A DNA stretch of 64,000 nucleotides, taken from NCBI GenBank assembly GCA_916613615.1, contig OU744728.1:28165450-28229449 (forward strand). The letters are read 5' to 3'. Source of the DNA: Steromphala cineraria (Eukaryota; Mollusca; Gastropoda; Trochida; Trochidae). The stretch's first letter is position 1, and every line of letters starts with the position of its first letter. The position numbers and the translations under genes are program-made. The notes under the pieces were generated by a model. It had not been told where the DNA came from and made no database searches. It saw nothing but the letters and a program-made list of their open reading frames with translations. This document shows positions 23,601-34,262 of the stretch, piece by piece.

Positions 23601-23647
23601 TGTGCCAGGAACACGAATGATGTCACTCTAAAGAACAAATCTTGCAT
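17635..23647 (-). CDS. secreted PAN/apple-domain protein 3 (two exons)
   Basis: Exon 1 is 23647-23377 (donor GTAGGT) and exon 2 is 17909-17635 (acceptor TATTTCAG). The intron is phase 1 and 5.5 kb long. The predicted protein has 181 residues. The hydrophobic start MQDLFFRVTSFVFLAQIMFL is a likely signal peptide. Exon 1 cysteines are 30, 52, 56, 60 and 72 (C-x21-C-x3-C-x3-C-x11-C), the same spacing as paralogs 1 and 2 to within one residue. Exon 2 has C-x30-C-x3-C-x7-C-x11-C-x27-C and ends DCAKKRAN. The sequence is the most diverged of the three and very basic (KKQKPRYKKIRKR before the splice, YRRKKNK after). TTTTCAG about 40 bases before the ATG may be a 5'UTR acceptor. The intron contains several repeats described separately. 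Confidence 0.72.
17910..21336. other. left part of PAN gene 3 intron
   Basis: No exon-like frame was recognised. A TATTATTATT microsatellite lies near 18920-18950. Two direct copies of a 32-base segment starting AATGTCTAGTTTAATGAACC lie at about 20497 and 20637. Confidence 0.4.
21337..21417 (-). repeat. tRNA-like sequence, probable SINE head or tRNA pseudogene
   Basis: Read on the minus strand it starts GCCTCCGTAGCTCAG (a classic acceptor plus A box). It contains GGATCGATTCCC (B box) and closes with GGGAGGC, which pairs six bases with the start. The anticodon arm is irregular and the T arm is longer than normal, so a functional tRNA is unlikely. It lies inside the intron of PAN gene 3, which runs in the same direction. 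Confidence 0.5.
21640..22214. mobile_element. MITE family C, diverged copy 3
   Basis: The ends AACTCATGTCCAAAAGAAAC and its inverse are flanked by TA on both sides. The length of 575 bases equals that of the copy at 25939-26513, and both share the inner TIR part AAAAGAAACGATACCA. Non-coding. Confidence 0.78.
22244..22391. repeat. hairpin (foldback) element
   Basis: Arms of about 60 bases: AGATATACCCAC outermost and CCTCCTGTTTGAATCGTG inside pair with CACGATTCAAACAGGAGG and GTGGGTATATCT. A GC-rich loop CCTCGGCTCCG... is itself partly palindromic. It lies directly beside MITE family C copy 3. Confidence 0.85.
22925..23000 (+). repeat. tRNA-like segment (B-box), SINE remnant
   Basis: GTGATGTTGTGGTTAAAAGG followed by GGTTTCGAATCCCG resembles A and B boxes of a tRNA-derived SINE. 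The structure is too degraded to assign an amino acid. It lies in the intron of PAN gene 3. Confidence 0.35.
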
Positions 23648-25938
23648 TTCGACAACGACGAAGTAGCACGGTTCCTGTTCTGAAAATTGAAACAGAATAG
23701 AAATAGAAAGGTGGAAAAAACTCAAATCAATTGTTATATTAACAGTTTGGATATTTGATAGACTACAAACTTTCTGAAAATATGAAATATGATGACTTTT
23801 TCAACATATTTTCTCTGCCCGAACGTTTTTAGGAGATGACGAAAATCATGTTTCTATTACATACGTGAAAACGATACTCATATTACTACTAATGATATAT
23901 GGCGTGGGCTTGAAAACGCTAGGGTCCAAAATTTAAAACCACATTTGAATATTATAAGCTTTTATTTCAAAATATTATTTTCGAATAAAAGCTTATACGT
24001 CATGACCAAATTTAATCAATTTTCTCCTTGGTTTGCAGAAAACGGAACCATTGCAGATGTAAGAAAAACTTAAAATTTAAGCCGATGATTACTGATGAGA
24101 GGGTAATTTCTGAATTTTGTTAAGCATATTTTATTTCTATATATAACTTTCAACAAATATGCAGTTACGAGTTTTTCAAAAAGTATTGTATATAAAATAT
24201 TTTTCTTCAAAACAATATAACCATTTCATAGTCACAAAACATGACGATTTTACATAGGAACCAGTAAGAATAGTGTACGAAATTCTTTTTCAGCATCATG
24301 TTTATCGACCTCAAATAAAGTTAATAGGGAATAGTTGGAAATTAAACAAATCTCCTCACATTCACTTCAAATACAGTTAAAGAATAGAAACGAACAATAA
24401 GGAAAAATCCCGTTTATATTATTTAAAATTGATTAAAAATTTCGTTTTAAATTCATTTTAAAATCATTTTGAATTCATTTGAATTTCATTTGAATTCCTT
24501 TTAAATTCGTTTCAAATCATTTTTCAATTCATAATTCACTACACATAGATTTCAAATTTATTTCAAATACATTTCAAATATATTTTGAATTCATGTTAAA
24601 TTCATGTTAACCCCATATTTACTCAAAATGTACTTTAACTTTTATAAGAGAATAGTTAACAAACCTGTAAGTGCAGTTCAAATCGTCATTATATTCACAA
24701 TAAATGCTAATAAAACTTACAAAATGTAGAAGGGGGTATGCAAGATGTCCACCATACATTTCCAAACAGATACCATGCAATGAACAAAGCATAAAAGTGC
24801 TTGAATAACTTTCACAAAAATTTGTAACTTTTTAATACATTATCAAGACCAGCCTTATTTTAAAAATTACTTAACTCTAAATGTTTCGTTTTTTGATAAC
24901 AAAACAATAAAATAATTTGATGTTTTTAAAACTGCCTAAAGAAGATGAATATGAATTTGGAATTACGATGCATTTTGAATAAATACTCTTAAATATTATC
25001 ATTTAAGATTTTCTTAAAATACTATGTATTTGATATTCTAGATGAATCTCATTTTCGATATGAAAACTCATAAAACTAAAATGGACGGCATTAAGATAAC
25101 AATTTGATTGAAAATAAAATATTATCAAACGATTACATTTTCAAAACAAACATTTTTCCAAAGGTCGTAGTGGCCCAAGCGGTTGAATAAGAATTTTCCC
25201 TTTAAGTTTTAATTTTGTTTTGTAATGTCCAAATGTCAATTACATTTAAACGTAAAAAAAACCATAATGAATACGGTATCATTCAAATTTAAATGTTATT
25301 ATTGCAAGTCGTACACACCTGTCTTTTCACTTAGCCGACATTTGTATTTCATTCGTATGGATGTTTCGCGAAGATATTGCAATTGTCATTGTAATAATCA
25401 CAATGAAAGCAATGATATTGGCTTGTAGGTTCATTGTTAACCCGCACTGCAGATTTGAATGACATGTTTCATAAGTAACATACATATTATTATGTGAGAG
25501 AATAGATAATATTACAGTTACCATTTCAATTTTTCTAACAGTTACCTTACTCCACATAATCAAGTAACCTTTCACTCCCTTAAAGTTTGAAGGGGATGTC
25601 ATTCTGTACAAAAGTGGGTTGGAGGGGCAAATTTGCGATTTCTGAGCTCAGAGGGGTAGGACTGGGCAGAAGCGTCTCTTTAAAATGCGTAAATATAGAT
25701 GCTTGCCTTTTACGGTTGTTTTAGACATCTTCACTTACATTATTGGGCCCGATTAGCTACAAAAAAAACTCATATGTTGGTAATATAAAATCTATGGTCA
25801 TGAAATTAGTGCCATATAACAAGCCCACTTGCTACGAAAATAACCTAGTAATGTTGAGAAATGCATTTGAAGAAATCTCACGATCAGCGATGTTCTCCTG
25901 TTCCGCCATTTTTGTAGAAGGTTACCTCACTCAGTGTA
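23648..25938. other. intergenic, AT-rich, no gene recognised
   Basis: Contains a 45-base perfect-type hairpin at about 23951-23996 (TATAAGCTTTTATT arms). At 24425-24610 there is a run of degenerate ATTTTGAATTC-like units. A tRNA-like start (GTCGTAGTGGCCCAAGCGGT) lies at about 25166. No coding similarity is seen. Confidence 0.45.
24425..24610. repeat. degenerate 11-12-bp tandem repeat
   Basis: Roughly fifteen variants of ATTTTAAATTC / ATTTGAATTC in a row, all AT-rich. It reads as simple-sequence decay. Confidence 0.65.
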
Positions 25939-26513
25939 CACTCAGGGGCAAAAGAAACGATACCATATAAAATACATGATAGGTCAAGCTACGAGTGATA
26001 GTTACGGCTGAATCTGGATTAATGTGTTTCTTCAGGAGCTAACTGAACTAAGTTTTTAATTTCAAAACTATATCTGAAATATTGTTGAAATAAAGGCCTT
26101 TCAAAAAACGCCGTTTTAAAATCTCCTTAACTAGACGAGATAGGAATGAGAAAATGACAATTTTTCTTGTTTTTAAACCAACATACAGGCAAAATACGTG
26201 AACAAATTAACTTCTACCCGGGTTTTTTATTTTGATAACAGCTTATATTTATAAGATTTTTACATTTCATAATGTTTGAATTCAAAATTAAAAGATTATG
26301 ACCAGAAATAACATTGAAAAAGCTGTTTTCTGACCCCTCGTGTATTTGAACAGTCACAGAGTTATAAATATCATACTTTGATGTTTGAAATTCTTAGTAC
26401 TTCTTCACAACTAATTTGTCTATCACAAGGGTTCGTAGTCGCATTTCATTTACAACAGGATTTTGTTCTGTACTCTTTTGGAAAGTTGGTATCGTTTCTT
26501 TTACCCCTGAGTG
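25939..26513. mobile_element. MITE family C, copy 1 (Tc1/mariner-type ends)
   Basis: 575 bases with terminal inverted repeats CACTCAGGGGCAAAAGAAAC...GAGTG, flanked by TA on each side as in Tc1/mariner insertions. It matches 40509-41075 along its length. Non-coding. Its terminus resembles that of the Tc1 element at 42462 (CACTCATGGCAAAA). Confidence 0.88.
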
Positions 26514-28475
26514 TAGTACTGTCATGTTTAACATATCCGCATTATGAACTTCTATCATATTTAACAATATTCGTACATACATGTAAAGCTTTATGAAGGA
26601 ATTAGTATTTAGATTTTAAAGTACTGTGTTTTTAGAAGAAATTTTAACTACCTTATGTTTACATTAGTAGATGTATACTTTTTAGAAATATGGTCTTCCA
26701 ATTGAAATTTTTCATTAACTTCATTTTCTTCTTTAGAAAATTAAACGCAGCATTAAAATAGCTTATCGGAAAATTTTTTATGGGTTTATCAAGGAAAATT
26801 ATGGGATCCGAAGTTTGACGATGTCTTTCCAGAGTTTTGGAAAATTGATGTTTTTGCATTACATTGTACCATAATTTAATTGTTAGTTGAGAAACTTATT
26901 GCCGTTAACCTTATCCTCTCCTAAACTAGTTAAACTTTGAAATATGATAAAAATAATAGGGCAGGTCACCATTCCGAAATTTACAACGTACAATGATGCT
27001 TAACGTCATTAACAAAGTTATTAAGAGAGTGGCTGACGAGTCAAGAAACAAAAGTTGTTATTATTTGAATTTTACATAATGCATATACAGATCCATGACT
27101 CAGATTAATATGAAAATATGACTAAACAATATGTATTCTGATTTATGCAGCATAAATTACTTGCATGGTAGATCTGTTATTCTGCTTAACAGATCAAAAG
27201 TCAAAACATGCAAATATTTGTAATATCAAACCTATCAGTATTGTACACGTATGTTAATTGTTAAAAACTGCTTATGTAAAATATTGGACTTGTATTCAGT
27301 CTCTTGGAATGTATTCTCAATAGAGATTTTACCATGACATTTCAAAATCATCGAATTTCATTGATTTATTTTAAGGGTCAAGCCCACGTTTCAAACTTGA
27401 AAATTCAACTTTAAAAAGTTAAAATTACACATTTAAAAGTTAAAATTACACCTTGAAAAGTTGAAATTACATCTTTAAAAGTTACAAGTTTAAAATATAC
27501 AACTTTCAAAAGTGGAATATATACCTTTCAAAGATGTTATTACAACTTTTAAACTTGTTTATAGGCCGTTTTAAATAGCAATTACAATTCTTAAACATGA
27601 ATATACACTTTTCAAAGTTGTAATTACATCTTTCTAACTTGAATATACATCTTTAAAGTTGTAATTACAAAATACAACTTCAAAATTTGAAAATACAACT
27701 TCAAAACTAGTTATTTCACCTTAGAAAGTTGTCAGTGAATTTGGCCCTTGTAGGCTTTCGAAGAAAGGAGCCTAAAGAATTATATTTCCTGTAGGTGACT
27801 TCAAATCTAGACTTGCTTTTCACAATATTTAGTTAGGGTCAAAATATTATCAACTACAAGTTAAGTGTTAAACTAGCATTAAAAAAGCTGCTCGTCTAAA
27901 ACTGCCTAGGCTAATGCATAATGGATAAAGACATTTTTTCACATCGGTGAGGGTAAGAATGAGATCGGTCAGTGTATTGACAGTACACGATGCAGTTACT
28001 TGTTGATTGCATGTGTCCACAGCTGTTATTTCGGATCACAATGGATGGAAATCAACATGATTTATACAAAATGAAGCCTAGTCGTACGACAGCGGACAAG
28101 GGTAGTGTTGTTTGAAAGTCAATATAAAGGACTATAATACACGCAAAATTATTAAAATTGTTGCGAACTACATGGGAAAGATTGATGGAAAAGAATAACA
28201 TTTTACAGATGTTCCCCAGTTTTTGACTTGCAATTGTAAGAAACTTTAATGTTATCTTTTTTGCATTAGGGGCATTTACGGTGTTGTATATGTCACAAAT
28301 GATCATTTCAAATAAAAGTTCAAATTGTTTCCATAGAAACCAGAAAAAAAATAAAATATTCAGAATAACCAAAATGGCAAGAGGCAATCCTCCGCCACTA
28401 GATCTAACTACATACCACGTTTCGTAAATAAATATTGATCGGTTTTTAAGATATGGCCCGGAGACGTAAGAATTT
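26514..28475. other. intergenic, repeats only
   Basis: At 27390-27735 there are about 17 degenerate units of the type AAAGTTGAAATTACA(C)TTT in both orientations. The rest is AT-rich DNA without recognised coding or RNA features. Confidence 0.45.
27390..27735. repeat. degenerate tandem repeat of about 20 bp
   Basis: Repeated AAAAGTTAAAATTACAC / AACTTTCAAAGTTGTAATTAC motifs, some inverted, so the block can fold on itself. No flanking inverted repeat was noticed. Confidence 0.65.
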
Positions 28476-28525
28476 CGGAACCACGGAACCACGGAACCAC
28501 GGAACCCCGGAACCACGGGATGACG
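28476..28525. repeat. 9-bp tandem repeat upstream of the thioredoxin-like gene
   Basis: Five to six copies of GGAACCACG, about 180 bases before the start codon at 28707. Being 9 bases long it keeps an open frame on the minus strand, which creates a spurious long ORF there. Confidence 0.85.
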
Positions 28526-28706
28526 GAACAACAGAATAACGGACGGAACTGAAAACATGTCTCCGGCAAAGCTTTCCGGGCAACAAAATCATTACTCATG
28601 CGAACATTTTTGCTCATTACCAAAACAATATGACTCACAATAGACCAAATACGGTATATCCAACAATAAATACAGATGTCCGGACTGAGACACCAGTCCT
28701 CCAACC

Positions 28707-31700
28707 ATGAAGTGCTTGATACTGTTGTGTTTCGTGGCGTCCTCTGCGGGCCAGATTGCCATCCCTGTGAAGGAGCCTGGCTTCCTCTACAACCTGGCTC
28801 CAGAGGCTCCAGTGAAGCTTGAGGTCTTCTTGAACCTCCTGTGTGGGGACAGCAAGATCCTGTTCCGGCCACTGACCACTCTAGTGGACAGCTTCTCCGA
28901 GAATCAAGTCCAGTTGAGGATACATATGTTTCCTCTACCTTATCATACTTACGCCTTTTTCGCAGCAAAGGTAAAATATTTATTTGTTTTTCTATATTTT
29001 CCCTCTAAGGCAAGTCTATAAGGAAACGTATTACTGTATTATCTTCCTAACCATATGTATGCGGTTTTCACAGCAAAGGTAAAACATTTATGTGTGTTCA
29101 ATATCTTTTATGTAAGACAATTCTTTTAAGGAATTTGATAACATTGTTACGAATTTCGTATTGAGAATGTAAATTATCTTCCCTACATAGAATGCTTTTT
29201 AAGCAGCAAAGGTAAAATATTTATATGTTTTCAATATGTTTCATACAATTCTATAAGGAATTTAATAACTGTATTATGAATTTGCGCATTGAGGATGCAC
29301 ATGCTCTTCACTAAGATTAGTATACTATAAATATATTGTACTTCAAAAGTAAAATACTTTTTGAAATTTCTAATATGACATTTTAAAATATTTTTCTAAA
29401 AGGTAAGTGAAATTTTATCATATGTGTATTATTATGGGATTATGCAAATCAACAAATATATCCCCCTTCCTTATGACGAGTAAGATTTTTTTCGCAACAC
29501 TATAGGAAAATACTACAGAAAATATACTTACATGTTCTGTTATATATCCCTTCTATAGACGGAGGGAAATTGGGTTTAAATTTTACGTGTAACTTGGAGT
29601 TTTATGCATTTTAAAAATCTGTTTCCTCTTTTAAGAACGCCATTTTCGTGGCATATAGACTATAGCTATAGAAAACTATAGAAAAGGTGCTTACATATGT
29701 TTATGCTTTTTTAATACTTATTCTATAAGGTTTGGAAAATATAATTACATTCGATAATATATGGTTGATGTCAGAAAGATAAAACATTATCAAACATGAG
29801 GACATGACAAACTATGTAAATATGACAATAGGCATGAACTAAGTCATTGTTTCGAATTATATCAAAGGTCTGCTGATATTTGAATGAGAAATTGGTAATT
29901 GTGTCTTCAAGGAATATGATATTTGTTTCTTGCAATCTTAATTGTCTTATAACTGATTTGTGAGCTTGAATAATGAATGAGGACGTCTGGTACAAATAGA
30001 TAAAATATACCTTTATCACTTTAAGTTGTGTAAATATTTTGTTCAAAAAGTTTCTCCTTGTATGGCTTTAGTGGTATGACCTTCTAATATGAACTGCTAC
30101 TAAGTACCTTGTGGACGTATTTAAAAGGAACATATGTGTCCAAAAAAAGGAGGTCAATTTCAAGTCAAGTCCATTGATGGTGTATGCAACTTTCTTATCT
30201 ATAAGCAATTAGCCGAAGATATATTTAGACTTCATTGAGAAACAAGCACCGTTCCTTTACAGTATAGTATCAAATGCTCGTCCAAGAAACAAACTTACTC
30301 TCCAGTGTTACGGTATAAACGCGAAAAGATGAATATGGTTTATTTTACAAAAAATATTCAATCAACATCTTGAAAAATATTTAAATACACAATTATAGAA
30401 GTTCATTTTTACATCCTTGAAGGAAAACCAGAATGAAGTATTCATGAAGTCTTTATTCAACATTCTCGCTTGTTCATATGTTACTTATTATGGAAAACAT
30501 GGGGGAAATTAAATACAAACAGCGTACAATATCTTGACATATCAAATGCATAATTCACACGATGGAATATCAAAGATTTGATAACCAAATTTGCTTTTAA
30601 TATCATTTTAGGGGGCATATGTCTTCGAGAAAATGATTGAGGAACATGATGGCATAGTATGCATAGATGGAATGGCTAATGGAACGGTTTCCGGTAACGG
30701 AACAATCATTGGCAACGCAACAACCAGCGGGAACGAAACAGAAACAGTTAATACAACCACCGCATTGAATGAAACGGCTGCGGCCAATGAAACCAACGAA
30801 GAGAATGGAACCAACGTTATAAACGCAACAGCTTCTGGCAATGGTTCAGTCACAGGAAATTCAACTGTAAATGGAACAATGTATGACGACGATGACGAAA
30901 GTGACGACGATGATGACGATGATGATGATGATGACGATAAGATAAGAGTGTCAGTGTTCGACTGGTTCGCCCTGGTCTTTGAAAATATGGACTCCTTCAA
31001 AAGAGAGTCAATCGACCATGAAACATTGAACCATGTTCTTTGGTAAGTTTTGGTCGTGAGAAAGAGCTAACTCGCAAATGCCATTTGCCCTTACACCTTA
31101 AAACCGTTGTAGATATCCCTCAGCCGTTTATTCACCTAAATCACTTCTCCAAACAAAGGCTCAGTTTTCTTTGAAGTTTTTTTGAATATTTTTCAACATT
31201 TTCCTTGACTCTAGTAAACTGTTATTAATGTTCAAATTCTCCTTGTACTCAGATATTGTGTATACTTAAAATAACTGTCCTACATACAGTTTGGTATTGA
31301 TACATCTATCCAAATTATCGATCTATCTCATCATAATTGCAATTTAATTCCCAGTTGACTAATTCCTGTCTACAATTGCAGATTTCACGACGATCTCTGC
31401 ATTAATGCTAGTTCACTATAAGTAGCCTGTAACACCACGAATGAAGAAATCAAAGACCTGAAATAGTTTTCTCTTATGTTCAACTTCAAAATGACCTCAA
31501 AAGTGTTTACATATAACATTTCTATATCAGTCGCTATGCAAACCTTGCTGGAAATTTGGGGCTCGACAAGGCGAAGTTCTACGACCGTTTGTCTGGTAGT
31601 GAAGAAGACTATAAGGACGCAGTTCTCGCGTGGAAATACGGCGCAGCTCGTGAGTACTTCTTTATGATACAGTACAGCGAAAAGAAAGTACCCTTTACAC

Positions 31701-33009
31701 GCGAGGGCAACGCGACATGTAGAATATCATTTGAGTTGTTGTGTTAGCTAGTAGAATAGTAATTTGTCACGCTTGCAGGTTCTCATGTTCCACAGACTGA
31801 ATCTGTTGCACTGTTACTATCCAATTTCGTTTGAAGTCTTTTGTACAAACGTATCACAGTTACATCATCATAAATCGCTTTAAATTATTAATATAAAAAA
31901 TGCTGTCACTGAAACTAATATTTTTGATGTTTAAAATTAAGTAAAGAATTCAGGTTATAACAAAATACCAGTTAAATAGATTAGAGGAAATATTGTGACA
32001 AATGCACAACATGTACATGTACTCCTTCAATTACAAAATGGTTTACATAAAATCTCGATTATGAAATCAATGGTTATTTCTTCAAATAGATTAACAAGAA
32101 AAACTGTTTTCACTAAGGAGTTTGTAAATGAACATTTAGTGTATTCTGTGTAAAGGCATGATGCCTATTTAAGGGTTTGAAGCGCAATAAATAATCTTAT
32201 TCCTCTCTGATCATTTAATCAATTGGAGTGACTGTCCTGTTAAAGAGTCTGTAACATATCAGTCTGTACAATGCGAAAAACTCAAATGAAATATAATTCA
32301 TTTTTTACATCAACGTCAGAGGCTGCATATATATCTTTGATTCTACGTTGATAAATACAAACACCTCTTTTTTTAACGTGTTTGATATCAGCAACCTTGT
32401 CTAATGTTGATTTTACCCCAAAATGTGATAGATATTGACTTCCCCAAAGCAGTGCATGTGTTTTATGTCATTTGTATCTAACGTGTCCAATAGACAGCTT
32501 AAAGGGGCAGTAGCACGTTTTTAGGGGGAATATAAGGTGATGTCAGGAAAATGAAAATGTATGGTTCCAATTGAAAGACAATGTATTTAAATTAAATGGA
32601 ACAGTAATAATTCAAATATATAATGTAAAGTTTACCCATGCGATATCTTTTCCTTTTACAACATGAATTAAAGGTGTTAACAAAAAATGGCCGCCAATGA
32701 ATTTTATGTGAATCCTTATGCTTTGTCCTCTGACTATTGATGATTCGCTTGTGTTATGAGATTTTTGACACTGTCAAAATAATACATTTGACATTAACGT
32801 ACAATTATCAGTGAAAAATTTGAAATATATAATTATCAAAAAACGTGCTACTGCCCTTTTAATGACAACTTGGGGAAACCTTTCTTTCAGGGGGTGTCCA
32901 CTCGACACCAATGGTATTCATCAACGGTGTCCAGCTCTCCGGACATGGTCAAGAACTGCCAGATATTGATACCATTGAAGCAACCATTGCCAAACTTCTG
33001 GAAAAGTAA
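28707..33009 (+). CDS. secreted DsbA-like thioredoxin-fold protein with sequon/poly-Asp insertion (four exons)
   Basis: Exons are 28707-28970, 30612-31042, 31531-31649 and 32891-33009. Intron phases are 0, 2 and 1, all GT-AG. The predicted protein has 310 residues. A signal peptide (MKCLILLCFVASSAG) precedes the first beta strand and active-site loop VFLNLLCGDSK; the DsbA-type CxxC is reduced to CGDS. Exon 4 has GVHSTPMVFING, the cis-proline loop of the fold. Exon 2 carries 12 N-x-S/T sequons in about 60 residues, then DDDDES and twelve consecutive Asp. The paralog at 37572-48540 lacks this; its exon 2 is 303 bases shorter, exactly 101 codons. Role unknown: the fold suggests redox or chaperone ancestry, and the insert suggests a heavily glycosylated, calcium-binding surface (inference). 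Intron 3 holds a MITE. AATAAA lies at 33093. Confidence 0.9.
28971..29360 (+). repeat. tandem decayed copies of the exon 1 tail with its splice donor
   Basis: The end of exon 1, GCAGCAAAG followed by GTAAAATATTTAT, recurs in the intron with donors at 29079 and 29212, plus a decayed one at 29349. The spacing is 108, 133 and 137 bases. Preceding bases (CATATGT..., TTGAGGATGCACATG) also resemble the exon. Stops follow, so they are not alternative coding exons but are potential decoy donors. Confidence 0.65.
29361..30611. other. remaining intron 1 of the plus-strand thioredoxin-like gene
   Basis: AT-rich intron sequence ending in the acceptor ATTTTAG before exon 2. No repeat family or RNA gene recognised. 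Confidence 0.4.
32499..32862 (-). mobile_element. MITE family A copy in intron 3
   Basis: 364 bases bounded by TTAAAGGGGCAGTAGCACG and its inverse (with one base less at the right). It matches 35630-35993 and 39076-39441 in inverted orientation. Non-coding. It ends 28 bases before the acceptor of exon 4 and so sits very close to the splice site. Confidence 0.92.
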
Positions 33010-33092
33010 CGATGAGTCTTCTCAATGACTACCAAACATCCATGACAGCACTAAAGACGAATTTAATGATATTATTTCTTTAAATGTGTTCA

Positions 33093-33098
33093 AATAAA
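33093..33098 (+). terminator. polyadenylation signal of the plus-strand thioredoxin-like gene
   Basis: AATAAA 84 bases after the stop codon, within a short AT-rich 3' untranslated region. Confidence 0.6.
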
Positions 33099-33109
33099 TT
33101 TCGTTATGC

Positions 33110-33690
33110 TAACATTGCGTGTGTTTGATTATGATACTATTTTATTATTTTATATTTATATGAACGACAGTAATTTAAGTGGATTATGACTCTCGTATAC
33201 ATTAAAAAACATTCAGTAGTCACATAATACATTTTCATTCAATTTATTTTATCTGAATGATGTGCAATTGGTTGACTAGCTTTTTAATTTTCTACACATT
33301 TTCTGCATATAAATAAATTGTAGAATAGAATATTTTCTAGACTCTAAGTAATTTGATATTCACATATCCATTAATTGACGTCTTACATAATGCGGGATAT
33401 GATTTCCGTTGTTCTGTTCAGTTTTTTTCTCTGTGTAACTACTGTGATACATTTACTTAGGATGTAACACCTTGGGATGTTATTCGACCGAAGAGATTTC
33501 AAAATTGGCTGCGTCATCACGCACCTCTATCTTCCCTCTGCAATGACATTAATTCTTTATTATAACAAGATATTATTTTTGCTCATTCCTCTTCTTCGTC
33601 TTTGTCGTTCGTTAAAGTTGTTTTCGGTTATGCTTTATTTTCGGATTCCCGTGAACAAAAAGTGGCCCTTAAATGAAACGTCTTGGGTTA
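33110..33690. other. intergenic between the convergent thioredoxin-like genes, left part
   Basis: AT-rich; an 82-codon open frame at 33477-33725 runs into the adjacent MITE and shows no family resemblance. Nothing supported. Confidence 0.4.
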
Positions 33691-34262
33691 TTAAAGATGC
33701 TGTATCATACTTGCAATATTTTTAAAAGTATTTTAATGTATTCGTTGTAATTTTAGAAAAATTTAGCGACCAACCTTGAGAAAATCGGACCAAAATTCAT
33801 TAAAAAGAAGATAATTTGCCAAAAAATACCGAAACGGCAGTCGACATAAGGGCGAATCAAGTGTGGCCATTTCACAACTTCCGGTTTCTAAATGTACGCT
33901 TGAAAACCGTCTTTGTCGCGCTCAACTAGATTTCATTTTCTTTTTCCCCGAATTAGGTATTCGTTGCTTTCAAAGTTGATACCCATCGAACGCAATTACG
34001 GTAGTTTAGACACGGTGTAAATCCTACAGGTATAATGATTACGTCACCGAAAGCGGGTTCGTTAAATTCTATGCCCTTTCTACATATGTCTACAAGGGGT
34101 AGTGTGCTTTGAGCGTCGAAATAAGTATGTTATTGTTGATTAAACAATATAAATATGATATCAAAATTTCGACGAAAGATTTTTCTACAAAGTGATGTAT
34201 TTCTTTTCTCAATAGCTAAATTGCATCCTGAACCGCTTGCAAGTATGATACAGCATCTTTAA
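33691..34262. mobile_element. MITE family B, full copy
   Basis: 572 bases with inverted ends TTAAAGATGCTGTATCATAC (26 bases near perfect) and a TTAA at each boundary. The inner 270 bases recur inverted at 14920-15225. No coding capacity. Confidence 0.83.

Noticed and set aside
28052..28968. Long overlapping minus-strand frames opposite exon 1 of the thioredoxin-like gene
   Set aside because: They come from the 9-bp GGAACCACG repeat and from the antisense of a real exon.
30608..31000. 130-codon minus-strand frame with a poly-Ser run
   Set aside because: Antisense reading of the poly-Asp/sequon exon; the plus frame has splice sites and homology to the paralog.
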